From Humitalea rosea (GTDB taxonomy: Bacteria > Pseudomonadota > Alphaproteobacteria > Acetobacterales > Acetobacteraceae): a stretch of 64,000 nt of DNA. How positions within the stretch are numbered: position 1 is the stretch's first letter; each line of letters begins with the position of its first letter. Position numbers and translations under genes: made by a program. Positions 43,473 to 53,452 of the stretch are shown in pieces. The stretch is taken from assembly GCF_003253705.1 (NCBI RefSeq), contig NZ_QKYU01000006.1, positions 108,153 to 172,152 on the forward strand. Direction: 5' to 3'. Below the pieces are notes generated by a model that was not told the DNA's origin, did not search any database, and saw only the letters and a program-made list of their open reading frames with translations.

Positions 43473-44423
43473 ATGAACAGAAGAGCTCTTCTGGGCAGCC
43501 TTGCCGGCGCGGCGTTGATCCGGCCGGCGCTTGCGGAAGCCGCCTGGCCCAATCGGCCGGTGCGCTTCGTCATCCCTTTCCCACCGGGTGGTGGCACGGA
43601 TATCGCGGGGCGGCTGATCGGGCAGCGGTTCTCCGAGGTCTACGGGCAGCCCTTCGTCATCGACAACCGCGGCGGTGCGGGCGGCATGATCGGGGCGCGG
43701 GCCGTCGGGCAGGCGGCGCCCGATGGCTATACGCTGCTGTTCAACGGCACGGCATCGATCGTTCGCGACGGCTTCGATCCGCGCGATGTCATCCAGCACA
43801 TCGCGCGGGTGGCGGTGTCGCACAACATCCTCGTGGTGAACGAGTCGGTGCCGGTCTCGACCGTCCCGGAATTCATCGATTACGTCCGCGCCCGTCCAGG
43901 GCAGTTGAACCATGGTACTGCGGGGCCGCTGACATCGCAGCACCTGGCGGCTGTGATGTTCGATCTCATGGCGGGGACGAAGCTCGAGAACGTGCACTAC
44001 CGCGGCACCGGCCCGTCGGTGGTGGGCATCCTCACCAATGAGGTGCAGGTGATGTTCGCCTCGATCAGCGCGGTGCTGCCGATGATTCAGGAGGGCAAGG
44101 TCAAGGCCCTCGCGACCTCTTCGGCTCGCCGTTCGCAACTGCTGCCGGCGCTTCCCACGGTCGGGGAATTCATCCCGGGCTATGCTGCGGAGTTGACCTA
44201 TTCCGTCAGCGCGCCGCACGGCACGCCGGACCCGATCCTGCGCAGGATCGAGGAAGGCGCGAAGGCGGTCGTGGAGGATGGGCCGGCGACCCAGGGGCTG
44301 CTGGCCCGGGGATTCGAGCCGACCTACGAGATTGGCGACAGCCTCGCGCAATCGATCGATGCCGATATGCGGCGCTGGGTGGATGTGCTTCAGCGCGCCG
44401 GGGTACGGCTCGACGGCGGCTGA
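43473..44423 (+). CDS. Bug/TctC-family receptor (cluster 5, second)
   Basis: A 316-residue Bug receptor with a very short twin-arginine-like signal (MNRRALLGSLAGAALIRPALA). Family blocks: WPNRPVRFVIPFPPGGGTDI, VIDNRGGAGGMIG, PDGYTLLFNGTAS and VHYRGTGPSVVGIL. ACAGGGAGAAC precedes the ATG. It closes the NMO/thiolase/CoA-transferase cluster and is convergent with the aconitase gene; a GGCGCC hairpin separates them. Two receptors flanking one CoA-transferase pair may reflect gene duplication or two related ligands. Confidence 0.92.
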   Translation: MNRRALLGSLAGAALIRPALAEAAWPNRPVRFVIPFPPGGGTDIAGRLIGQRFSEVYGQPFVIDNRGGAGGMIGARAVGQAAPDGYTLLFNGTASIVRDGFDPRDVIQHIARVAVSHNILVVNESVPVSTVPEFIDYVRARPGQLNHGTAGPLTSQHLAAVMFDLMAGTKLENVHYRGTGPSVVGILTNEVQVMFASISAVLPMIQEGKVKALATSSARRSQLLPALPTVGEFIPGYAAELTYSVSAPHGTPDPILRRIEEGAKAVVEDGPATQGLLARGFEPTYEIGDSLAQSIDADMRRWVDVLQRAGVRLDGG

Positions 44424-44427
44424 GCCG

Positions 44428-44443
44428 GGCGCCGGAGGGCGCC
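44428..44443. terminator. Hairpin between convergent Bug and aconitase genes
   Basis: GGCGCC (44428-44433), loop GGAG, GGCGCC (44438-44443). The 6-bp GC stem begins five bases after one stop and ends five bases before the other gene's stop, so it could work in both directions. There is no T-run on either strand. Confidence 0.4.
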
Positions 44444-44448
44444 GATGC

Positions 44449-46989
44449 TCAAGCGGCGATGCGCGGCAGGATGCCGCCGCGGCGCAGATCCTCGGCTTCC
44501 TCCGCCGTCTCGATCCGGCAGAGCAGCGCCACCTCCAGGCAGCGCGCATCATCCCGGAACCGCGCCCGCACTGTGCCACCCGGATGCAGCGCCCCGGGCA
44601 GGCCGGAGAGGTCCACCACCTCATCCCCCGTCAGCCCGAGCGTCTCCTGGTTCACCCCGGGGGGGAAGGCGAGCGGCAGCACCCCCATGGCGACGAGGTT
44701 GGCGCGGTGGATGCGCTCGAAGCTTTCGGCGATCACCGCACGCACGCCCAGGATGCGCGTGCCCTTCGCCGCCCAGTCGCGCGCGGAGCCGGCCCCGTAG
44801 TTGCGCCCGGCCACGATCACCATCGGCACCCCGGCCGCGGCATAGCCGGAGGCGGCCGCATGGATGGTGGTCGTCTCCCCGCCCGGCAGGCTTCGGGTGA
44901 AGCCGCCCTCACGCCCCGGCACCAGCCGGTTGCGCAGCCGGATATTGGCGAAGCTGCCGCGCGCCATCACCGCATGGTTCACGCGGCGCGCACTGTAGGA
45001 TTGCAGATCCCCCGCGGGCGTTCCCTGCGCGAGCAGGAAGGCGGCGGCCTCGGATTCCGGCGGAATGCGCGAGACGGGGGAGATGTGGTCCGTCGTCACA
45101 TCATCGCCGAGCAGGGCCAGGATTCGCGCCCCGGTCACCTCGGCCAGAAGCTGCGGTGCCGCGACCGGGCCGGTGGCGAAGGGCGGCGGACGCAGGAAGG
45201 TGCTTGCGGGGTCCCAAGGGAAGCGGGCGCCCACCGGTGCCGCCAGGCGCTGCCAGGCGGGCGGGCCGGTGAAGGTGTCGGCGGCGCGGGCCTGGTAGAG
45301 CGCGGGGCGCAAGCCGCGCTCCGCCTCCGCCAAGGTGGCGTCGTCGGGCCATAGCTCCGACAGCATGACCGGGCGGCCCTTGGCGTCATGCCCGAGCGGT
45401 TCGCGCGTCAGATCCAGGCGCAGCGTGCCGGCCAGTGCGTAGGCGACGACCAGCGGCGGCGAGGCGAGATAGGCGAGGCGGCAGAGCGGATGCACCCGCC
45501 CCTCGAAATTGCGATTGCCCGAGAGCACGGCGGCAACGTTCAGCTCTCCGGCGCGGATCTCCTGCTCGATGGCGGGATCGAGCGGGCCGGAATTCCCCAT
45601 GCAGCTCATGCAGCCATGCCCGGCCAGCGCAAACCCGAGCGTGGCGAGATCGTCCAGCAACCCTGCCTCGGCCAGATAATCGGTGACGACGCGCGACCCT
45701 GGCGACAGCGAGGCCTTCACCCAGGGCTTTGCCACCAGCCCACGCCGCCGCGCCGCGCGGGCCAACAACCCGGCGCGCAGCATGGCGGCGGGGTTGGCGG
45801 TATTGGTGCAGCTGGTGATCGCGGCCAGGACCACATCGCCGTCGCGCAGCCCCGCGCCCTCGGGCGGCGTGCGCGGGGCCGGCAGGCTCGCCGGCACCTC
45901 CGACAGGCGGCGCCGCTCGGTCGGGCGGGACGGGCCTGCCATGCAGGCTTCCACGCTGCCGAGATCGAAACCCAGCGTCTCGTCGAACTGGCGCGTGTCA
46001 TCCGCGCGCCAGAGCCCCTGCGCCTTGGCATAGGCCTCGACCAGCGCGACCTGCGCGGCGGGGCGGCCGGTCAGGCGCAGATAGCGCAAGGTCTCGTCGT
46101 CCACCGGGAAGAACCCCATGGTCGCGCCGTATTCCGGCGCCATATTCGCGATCGTCGCGCGGTCGGCGAGGCTGAGCGCGTCCAGCCCCGGCCCGTCGAA
46201 TTCCACGATCTTCCCGACCACGCCGTGGCGACGCAGCGTCTCGGTGAGGGTCAGGGCAAGATCGGTCGCCGTCACCACCGCGCCGAGGCGGCCGGAGAGG
46301 CGCAGGCCCAGCACGCGCGGCACCCGCAAGGTCACGGCACGGCCAAGCATCGCCGCCAGCGCCTCGATCCCGCCCACGCCCCAGCCGAACACGCCGAGCG
46401 CATTGACCATGGTGCTGTGGCTGTCGGTGCCGAGCATGGTGTCGGGGAAGGCCAGCCCGTCGCGCAGCACCACGCCCTGCGCCAGGGTTTCGAGGTTCAC
46501 CTGGTGGCAGATGCCGACGCCGGGCGGCACCACGCGCAGCTGGCGGAAGGCGCCCTCGGCCCAGCGCAGGAAGCGGTAGCGTTCGGCGTTGCGCCGGAAC
46601 TCGATGGCGAGGTTGGCCTCGGCGGCATCCGGCGTGCCGTGGCGGTCCACCTCCACCGAGTGATCGACCACAAGATCGACCGGGATGGCGGGCTCGACCG
46701 AGGCGGGATCGGCGGCCGCGTCACGCAGCGCGGCGAGATCGGCCAGCACCGGCACGCCGGAACTGTCCTGCATCAGGATGCGCGCCGGGCAAAACCGCAC
46801 CGTGGCCGTGGCCGAGCGCGCGGCAATGGCGGCGGCAGCGTCAAGCTCGCCATGGCGCAGGGCATCCTCAGCGAGGATACGCAGGCTGGCCGGCAGGCCG
46901 GTGAAATCCGCGATCCCCTCGGCCTGCGCCGCCGCCAGTGAGACATGATCGACGCCCGGCAGCAGGGGGCGTCGGAAGGGGTTGGTCAC
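44449..46989 (-). CDS. Aconitase-family hydratase (AcnA/AcnD-like), coupled to ureG
   Basis: An 846-residue aconitase, somewhat shorter than typical AcnA (about 890). Cluster ligands are in [12 protein letters not shown] and [48 protein letters not shown] and [13 protein letters not shown] are substrate and swivelling-domain motifs. It would isomerise citrate, or hydrate a methylated analogue if AcnD-like. Translation starts at a GTG whose GTGA overlaps the ureG stop, so it is coupled to the urease operon. This position is unusual for a main TCA-cycle enzyme and suggests a second, specialised copy. Confidence 0.9.
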   Translation of the reverse strand: MTNPFRRPLLPGVDHVSLAAAQAEGIADFTGLPASLRILAEDALRHGELDAAAAIAARSATATVRFCPARILMQDSSGVPVLADLAALRDAAADPASVEPAIPVDLVVDHSVEVDRHGTPDAAEANLAIEFRRNAERYRFLRWAEGAFRQLRVVPPGVGICHQVNLETLAQGVVLRDGLAFPDTMLGTDSHSTMVNALGVFGWGVGGIEALAAMLGRAVTLRVPRVLGLRLSGRLGAVVTATDLALTLTETLRRHGVVGKIVEFDGPGLDALSLADRATIANMAPEYGATMGFFPVDDETLRYLRLTGRPAAQVALVEAYAKAQGLWRADDTRQFDETLGFDLGSVEACMAGPSRPTERRRLSEVPASLPAPRTPPEGAGLRDGDVVLAAITSCTNTANPAAMLRAGLLARAARRRGLVAKPWVKASLSPGSRVVTDYLAEAGLLDDLATLGFALAGHGCMSCMGNSGPLDPAIEQEIRAGELNVAAVLSGNRNFEGRVHPLCRLAYLASPPLVVAYALAGTLRLDLTREPLGHDAKGRPVMLSELWPDDATLAEAERGLRPALYQARAADTFTGPPAWQRLAAPVGARFPWDPASTFLRPPPFATGPVAAPQLLAEVTGARILALLGDDVTTDHISPVSRIPPESEAAAFLLAQGTPAGDLQSYSARRVNHAVMARGSFANIRLRNRLVPGREGGFTRSLPGGETTTIHAAASGYAAAGVPMVIVAGRNYGAGSARDWAAKGTRILGVRAVIAESFERIHRANLVAMGVLPLAFPPGVNQETLGLTGDEVVDLSGLPGALHPGGTVRARFRDDARCLEVALLCRIETAEEAEDLRRGGILPRIAA

Positions 46990-47597
46990 CGTGCGATGCC
47001 GCCTTGCGCCAACACGAAATCGGCGATCTCGGTGACACCCTGGTTGATCTTGAGGTTGGTGAAGATGAAAGGCCGCGTGCCCCGCATCTTACGCGCATCG
47101 CGATCCATCACCCCGAGGTCGGCACCGACCAGCGGCGCCAGATCGATCTTGTTGATGACCAGCAGATCCGAGCGTGTGATCCCCGGTCCGCCCTTGCGCG
47201 GGATCTTGTCGCCGGCCGAGACGTCGATGACGTAGATCGTCAGATCCGCAAGCTCCGGGCTGAAGGTCGCGGCGAGGTTGTCGCCGCCGCTTTCGATGAA
47301 CAGGACTTCAAGGTTGGGGAACCGCCCCGACATTTCGGCGACAGCGGCGAGGTTGATCGAGGCATCCTCGCGGATCGCGGTATGCGGGCAGCCACCGGTC
47401 TCGACGCCCATGATCCGGTCGGGCGACAGCGCACCGGATCGGGTCAGGAATTCGGCATCCTCGCGCGTGTAGATGTCGTTGGTGATCGCGGCGATGTCGT
47501 GGTCGTCGCGCAGATGCTTGCACAGCCGGTCGAGCAGCGCCGTCTTGCCGGAACCGACGGGGCCGCCGACGCCGACGCGGAAAGGTCCATTGCTCAT
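46986..47597 (-). CDS. ureG: Urease accessory GTPase UreG
   Basis: A 203-residue SIMIBI-class GTPase that powers nickel delivery to apo-urease. The P-loop is GGPVGSGKT at 11-19. [13 protein letters not shown] has the nickel-binding Cys-Pro-His motif (Cys70, His72). [15 protein letters not shown] and VINKIDLAP (guanine specificity) complete the fold. It overlaps ureF by ATGA, and its own stop overlaps the aconitase start. Sequence is fully conserved in motifs, so function is confident. Confidence 0.98.
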   Translation of the reverse strand: MSNGPFRVGVGGPVGSGKTALLDRLCKHLRDDHDIAAITNDIYTREDAEFLTRSGALSPDRIMGVETGGCPHTAIREDASINLAAVAEMSGRFPNLEVLFIESGGDNLAATFSPELADLTIYVIDVSAGDKIPRKGGPGITRSDLLVINKIDLAPLVGADLGVMDRDARKMRGTRPFIFTNLKINQGVTEIADFVLAQGGIAR

Positions 47598-48289
47598 GAT
47601 CGGAACAGCCTCGTGTACTGGGTTTCATGGGCCATGGAGAAGAGGTCGAGCATCGGCGCGGCGCTGCCGATCTCCTCCAGGGCGGTGGTCAGCGCCATGT
47701 CGGTGGCGCGGGCGACATCGGCGATCAGCGCGGCCGTGGCGATCTGCCCATCGGTCTGCCCGAGCGGCACCAGCCGCACCCCGGCCGAGACCAGATTGGC
47801 GACGAAGCCCGACAGATAGGCGTAGCAGGCGGCGCGCAGCGGCAGCGCGCAAAACCCCGCCGCCGCGCCGAAGGCCACGGCATGGGCGAGGCGCCCGGGA
47901 TGCCGCGCGACGAACGCCGCGAATCCCGCATCCGGCCAGGCGCTTTGCGTGATGCGGGCGAAGGAATCGCCCTGTTGCAGGCTTTCCAGCGCGGTTTCGG
48001 CGGTGCCGCGGAAGGCGGCGGCAAGGACCGCCACCGCGTCCAATGCCTCGGCATCGCCGGCTTGCGCGGCGCGCCATGCGGCGGCCAGCAATGGCCCATC
48101 CACCGCCGCGGCGCCATCCGCCAGCACCGCCGCGATATAGGCGACCAGATCGGCGCGGTTGCGCAGCGCGCCCACCTCCACCGCCATCTCGATGCCGTGG
48201 CTGTAGGAGAAGCCGCCGATGGGATAGGCCGGGGAGGTCCAGGCCAGCAGCCGTCCGAGATCGGCCTCAGTGGTGATGGGTGTGGCCAT
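47594..48289 (-). CDS. ureF: Urease accessory protein UreF
   Basis: A 231-residue all-helical UreF, the link between UreG/UreD and apo-urease. Diagnostic regions are [40 protein letters not shown] and [14 protein letters not shown]. The start lies inside the histidine-coding end of ureE; I chose the ATG at 48289, with 48301 (MTTAMATP) as alternative, giving 23 to 35 bases of overlap. Stop overlaps ureG by ATGA. Confidence 0.95.
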   Translation of the reverse strand: MATPITTEADLGRLLAWTSPAYPIGGFSYSHGIEMAVEVGALRNRADLVAYIAAVLADGAAAVDGPLLAAAWRAAQAGDAEALDAVAVLAAAFRGTAETALESLQQGDSFARITQSAWPDAGFAAFVARHPGRLAHAVAFGAAAGFCALPLRAACYAYLSGFVANLVSAGVRLVPLGQTDGQIATAALIADVARATDMALTTALEEIGSAAPMLDLFSMAHETQYTRLFRS

Positions 48290-48790
48290 CGCCGTGGTCA
48301 TGCGGGTGCTCGTGGTCGTCGTGGTGATGCGCATGCGGGTGGCTGGCGGCGCGGTTGTGCTCGCCATAGGCGCCGCCTTCGGGGTTGAAGGGGGCCATCA
48401 CCTCACGCACCCCGGCACCCAGGCCGCGCAGCATGATCTCGATGACATGGTCATGGCGGATCAGGATGCGGGCGCCATCGATCTCGGCCGGCAGATGCCG
48501 GTTGCCGAGGTGCCAGGCGAGGCGCGCAAGGCCGATCGCCTCGCCCGCCGTGACCTCGATCAGCGGCTCTGGCGCCGCGCGCACGGCAACCAGGCTGCCG
48601 TCGTCGAGGCGCAGCGCGTCACCATCGCGCAGCACCGTCGCCTCGGGCAGGTCCAGCAGGAAGGCGAGACCGGCCTCCGCCGTATAGGCCTTGCGGCGCC
48701 GGAACCGGTCGTCGAAGGTCAGGGTGACGGTGTCGCGGGCGGCATCGATGGTCCAGGACCCGGCCGGCAGGATGGTGGTGGCGCGCAGCA

Positions 48791-48791
<1 letters not shown>
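48267..48791 (-). CDS. ureE: Urease accessory nickel chaperone UreE
   Basis: A 174-residue UreE. The N-terminal peptide-binding domain is followed by the metal domain with HLGNRHLPAEIDGARILIRH and DHVIEIMLRGLGA. The tail is rich in histidine ([19 protein letters not shown], ending THHH), a nickel store like that of Klebsiella UreE. It starts in a TGATG overlap with ureC. The final codons also encode the start of ureF in another frame, so the histidine tail and the UreF N-terminus constrain each other. Confidence 0.97.
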
Positions 48792-50496
<1,705 letters not shown>

Positions 50497-50497
<1 letters not shown>

Positions 50498-50802
50498 CAG
50501 AGCCTGCCCTCCGTCTCGCCGCGGAACCCGTGGATGATCCGGTCCCCGGCGAAGGGCACGAGCTTCACGACCCGCGTCTGCCCTGGCTCGAAGCGCACGG
50601 CGGTGCCGGCGGCGATGTCCAGCCGCTTGCCGCGGGCGGCGGCGCGGTCGAATTCCAGGCCCGGGTTGGTCTCGAAGAAATGGTAATGGCTGCCGACCTG
50701 CACCGGGCGGTCGCCGGTATTGGCGACGGTCAGCTCCGTGACCGGGCTGCCGGCATTGAGTTCGACATCGCCGGGGCCGGGGAAGATCTCGCCCGGGATC
50801 AT
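50497..50802 (-). CDS. ureB: Urease beta subunit UreB
   Basis: A 101-residue urease beta subunit: [18 protein letters not shown], then [19 protein letters not shown] and [18 protein letters not shown], a standard length and order. It forms the structural cap of the UreABC unit. It overlaps ureA by ATGA and ureC by one base. Confidence 0.98.
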
Positions 50803-51101
50803 CGGATCGGCCGATGCACGGTGACGAGCTTGGTCCCGTCGGGGAAGGTCGCCTCCACCTGGATGTCCGGGATCATCTCGGGGATGCCCTCCATCACCTG
50901 GTCTGCGGTCAGCACGGTGCCGCCGTCGCGCATCAGCTCGGCGACGCTGCGGCCGTCGCGCGCGCCCTCGACCACGAAATCGCTGATCAAGGCCACGGCC
51001 TCGGGGTGGTTCAGGCGCAGGCCACGATCGAGCCGACGCCGCGCAACCTGCGCGGCCATCGCGATCAGCAGCTTGTCCTTTTCGCGGGGGGTGAGATGCA
51101 T
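50799..51101 (-). CDS. ureA: Urease gamma subunit UreA
   Basis: A 100-residue urease gamma subunit: [41 protein letters not shown], and [20 protein letters not shown]. Each of these is highly conserved in separate UreA subunits. The gene starts 24 bases after ureD and overlaps ureB. Longer motifs are split here only for brevity. Confidence 0.98.
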   Translation of the reverse strand: MHLTPREKDKLLIAMAAQVARRRLDRGLRLNHPEAVALISDFVVEGARDGRSVAELMRDGGTVLTADQVMEGIPEMIPDIQVEATFPDGTKLVTVHRPIR

Positions 51102-51125
51102 GGCGGCATCATGGCCCGATGCGCG

Positions 51126-52010
51126 TCAGGTCGTCCACAGCCTAGGCAGCCGCGACGGCAGGCCGAGCAAAGGGGCGCGCACCGCCAGGATGGCGGCCGC
51201 GACCGTTGCGCGCACCGCCGTCGCATCGCCCAGGATGCGCGCCAGCAGCACGCCGGGTGCCGGCTGGGTCGCATCGGCGCGGGCCGGGCCCGCCAGGGCG
51301 CCGCGCAACACCGCCAGCAGCGCCAGCGGGTCCGGCCCGACGCAGAGCAGCGTCGCCAGCGCCCCGGCGGCCCCGAAGCGGAAGCGATCCGCCAGCGCCG
51401 CGCCATCGCGCAGGCGCAGCGCATCGGCCCAGATGAGCCGGTCCCCCAGATGCAGCCGCCAGGCATCGTGCAGATTCAGCGTGGTCACGGTTTCCTTCCG
51501 TGCGGCGCGGCCGAAGACCAGCGTCTCGGCGGCCAGCAGCCGCGAGCCGGGCGCCAGGCGCAGGGTGGTGGCGCGGGCGAGGCTGGCGCCGTCGAACAGG
51601 ATCGTCTCCTGCGGGATCCACTCCAGCGCGGCGCCGGGCTCAAGGGTCAGCTCCACGGCGATCCGCGTCGGTGGCCCGAGGCTGCGGTAGATCTTCTCCG
51701 CGGCCGCGGTCGCGACCGTCAGCCGCGCACCAGCCGCCAGATCCAGCCCGATCCGCACCGCATCGCCGCCCGCCAGGCCGCCGCCGGTGTTGAGCAGCGC
51801 CGCCGTGGTCACCTCATCCGGCTCGGGATCGGGCAGCAGCAGCCGCAGGGGGGCGGTCTGGTACAGGCTTGCCGGGGCGGCACCGCGTGGGGCGGCGGTG
51901 AAGCGGGCCAGGACGCCGCCATCGGCGCGTTGGTGTCGGGCGGGGGAGGGAAGCACCCGTGCAGAATGCCACGATGCAGCGGCGTGGATAGGCCAGACAC
52001 TTGCGATCAT
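51126..52010 (-). CDS. ureD: Urease accessory protein UreD (UreH)
   Basis: About 294 residues of UreD, the beta-rich scaffold that binds apo-urease and UreF/UreG. Typical blocks are LLNTGGGLAGGDAVRIGLDL, TVATAAAEKIYRS, LEWIPQETILFDGA and ETLVFGRAARKE. The start is uncertain: the ATG at 52010 puts the family core (SWHSARVLP) about 13 residues in. The frame is open further upstream to 52169, but that would run into the urtA promoter region. It is the first gene of ureDABCEFG and diverges from urtA. Confidence 0.93.
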   Translation of the reverse strand: MIASVWPIHAAASWHSARVLPSPARHQRADGGVLARFTAAPRGAAPASLYQTAPLRLLLPDPEPDEVTTAALLNTGGGLAGGDAVRIGLDLAAGARLTVATAAAEKIYRSLGPPTRIAVELTLEPGAALEWIPQETILFDGASLARATTLRLAPGSRLLAAETLVFGRAARKETVTTLNLHDAWRLHLGDRLIWADALRLRDGAALADRFRFGAAGALATLLCVGPDPLALLAVLRGALAGPARADATQPAPGVLLARILGDATAVRATVAAAILAVRAPLLGLPSRLPRLWTT

Positions 52011-52091
52011 TTCTTGTGCGGTGCGATAGGGAAGTGCATCGAAATCGGGCAGTCGTTGTCGTGACATGCCCCAGGCGGGCCAATCAGGCGC

Positions 52092-52108
52092 TTGGCACAG
52101 GCCTCGCA
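52092..52108 (+). promoter_or_regulatory. Candidate sigma-54 promoter of the urt operon
   Basis: TTGGCACAGGCCTCGCA differs at one position from the sigma-54 consensus TTGGCACRNNNNTTGCW. The GG (52094-52095) and GC (52106-52107) are exactly ten bases apart, as required for -24/-12 elements. Transcription would start near 52119, about 53 bases before the urtA ATG. Nitrogen-regulated urea transport under NtrC is well known, so the site makes sense. I did not find a convincing NtrC box in the 161-base ureD-urtA gap. Confidence 0.65.
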
Positions 52109-52171
52109 AAGCCGTGACGATCCATCCCTGAGCACGCCTTGCCACAACACGTCTGAAAGAAGGGCCCAAGA

Positions 52172-53419
52172 ATGATCAACAAGCTGCCTCCGCTCACGCG
52201 CCGTACTGCCCTTGCCGGCCTCGGCGCCGCTTTGGCGGCCCCGGCGATCCGCCCCGCCTTCGCGCAGGCGACGCCGATCAAGGTTGGCGTGCTCCACTCC
52301 CTCTCCGGCACCATGGCGATCAGCGAGACGGCGCTGCGCGATACCGTGCTGATGATGATCGAATGGCAGAACGCGCGTGGCGGCATCCTCGGCCGCCGGC
52401 TTGAGGCCGTCGTGGTCGATCCCGCCTCCAACTGGCCGCTCTTCGCCGAGAAGGCGCGTGAATTGCTGGCGGTGTCCAAGGTCGATGTGACCTTCGGCTG
52501 CTGGACCAGCGTCTCGCGCAAATCCGTGCTGCCGGTGTTCGAGGAGCTGAACGGGCTGCTGTTCTACCCGGTGCAGTACGAGGGCGAGGAAGAGAGCAAG
52601 AACATTTTCTATACCGGCGCCGCGCCGAACCAGCAGGCGATCCCGGCCGTCGAATACCTGATGTCGGCCGATGGCGGCGGCGCCAAGCGCATCGCGCTGC
52701 TCGGCACCGATTACGTCTACCCGCGCACCACGAACCGCATCCTGCGCGGCTATCTGAACAGCAAGGGCATCGCGGACGCCGATATCATCGAAGAATACAC
52801 CCCCTTCGGCCACAGCGACTGGCAGGGCATCGTCTCCCGCGTGAAGACCTTTGCCAGCCAGGGCAAGAAGACCGCGATCGTCTCGACCATCAATGGCGAC
52901 GCCAACGTCCCGTTCTACCGGGAACTGGGCAACCAGGGCATCAAGGCCGAGGACATCCCCTGCGTCGCCTTCTCGGTCGGCGAGGAAGAACTGGCCGGTA
53001 TCGATACCCGTCCGCTGGTTGGCCATCTCGCCGCCTGGAATTACTTCATGTCGGTGCAGTCGCCCGCCAACACCGAGTTCCTGGCGATGTGGCGCGCCTA
53101 TATCAAGAACCCGCGCCGCGTGACCAACGACCCGATGGAAGCCACGCTGACCGGCTTCAAGATGTGGGCCCAGGCCGTGGCCCAGGCCGGCACCACCGCG
53201 GTGGACCCGGTCCGCATCGCGATGATCGGCCAGAAGGTGAATTCACCTTGCGGCTACACCGAGGAGATGCACGCCAACCATCACTTGTCCAAGCCGGTGA
53301 TGATCGGTGAGATCCAGGCCGACGGCCAGTTCAACATCATCAGCAAGACGCCGACCGCCATCCCCGCGGAAAACTGGTCGCCGTTCATTCCCGAGAACGC
53401 CAACCGGCGGCGTCCCTGA
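52172..53419 (+). CDS. urtA: Urea ABC transporter, substrate-binding protein UrtA
   Basis: A 415-residue periplasmic urea-binding protein of the branched-chain amino acid type. Signal: LTRRTALAGLGAALAAPAI, with twin arginines and cleavage near AFA (about residue 31). VGVLHSLSGTMAISETALRD, FGCWTSVSRKSVLPVFE and LFYPVQYEGEEESKNIFYTG are diagnostic of UrtA, being conserved beyond other family members. AAGAAGGGCCCAAGA lies upstream of the ATG. It is the first gene of urtABCDE and diverges from the urease operon. Confidence 0.97.
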   Translation: MINKLPPLTRRTALAGLGAALAAPAIRPAFAQATPIKVGVLHSLSGTMAISETALRDTVLMMIEWQNARGGILGRRLEAVVVDPASNWPLFAEKARELLAVSKVDVTFGCWTSVSRKSVLPVFEELNGLLFYPVQYEGEEESKNIFYTGAAPNQQAIPAVEYLMSADGGGAKRIALLGTDYVYPRTTNRILRGYLNSKGIADADIIEEYTPFGHSDWQGIVSRVKTFASQGKKTAIVSTINGDANVPFYRELGNQGIKAEDIPCVAFSVGEEELAGIDTRPLVGHLAAWNYFMSVQSPANTEFLAMWRAYIKNPRRVTNDPMEATLTGFKMWAQAVAQAGTTAVDPVRIAMIGQKVNSPCGYTEEMHANHHLSKPVMIGEIQADGQFNIISKTPTAIPAENWSPFIPENANRRRP

Positions 53420-53434
53420 TCGACGCGCAAGGAG

Positions 53435-53452
53435 CGGGGGCGAAAGCCCCCG
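53435..53452 (+). other. GAAA-tetraloop hairpin between urtA and urtB
   Basis: CGGGGGC-GAAA-GCCCCCG forms a perfect 7-bp stem with a stable GNRA loop, starting 16 bases after the urtA stop. AAGGAG (53429-53434) touches its 5' side and the last stem base is the G of the GTG start of urtB. No T-run follows, so termination is unlikely. It could stabilise the urtA message or regulate urtB translation. Confidence 0.55.

Noticed and set aside
45388..46941. 517-residue plus-strand open frame
   Set aside because: Antisense to the aconitase gene; no motif or ribosome-binding site.
52011..52171. Second sigma-54 site directed toward ureD
   Set aside because: No GG-N10-GC element in the right context was found on the minus strand.
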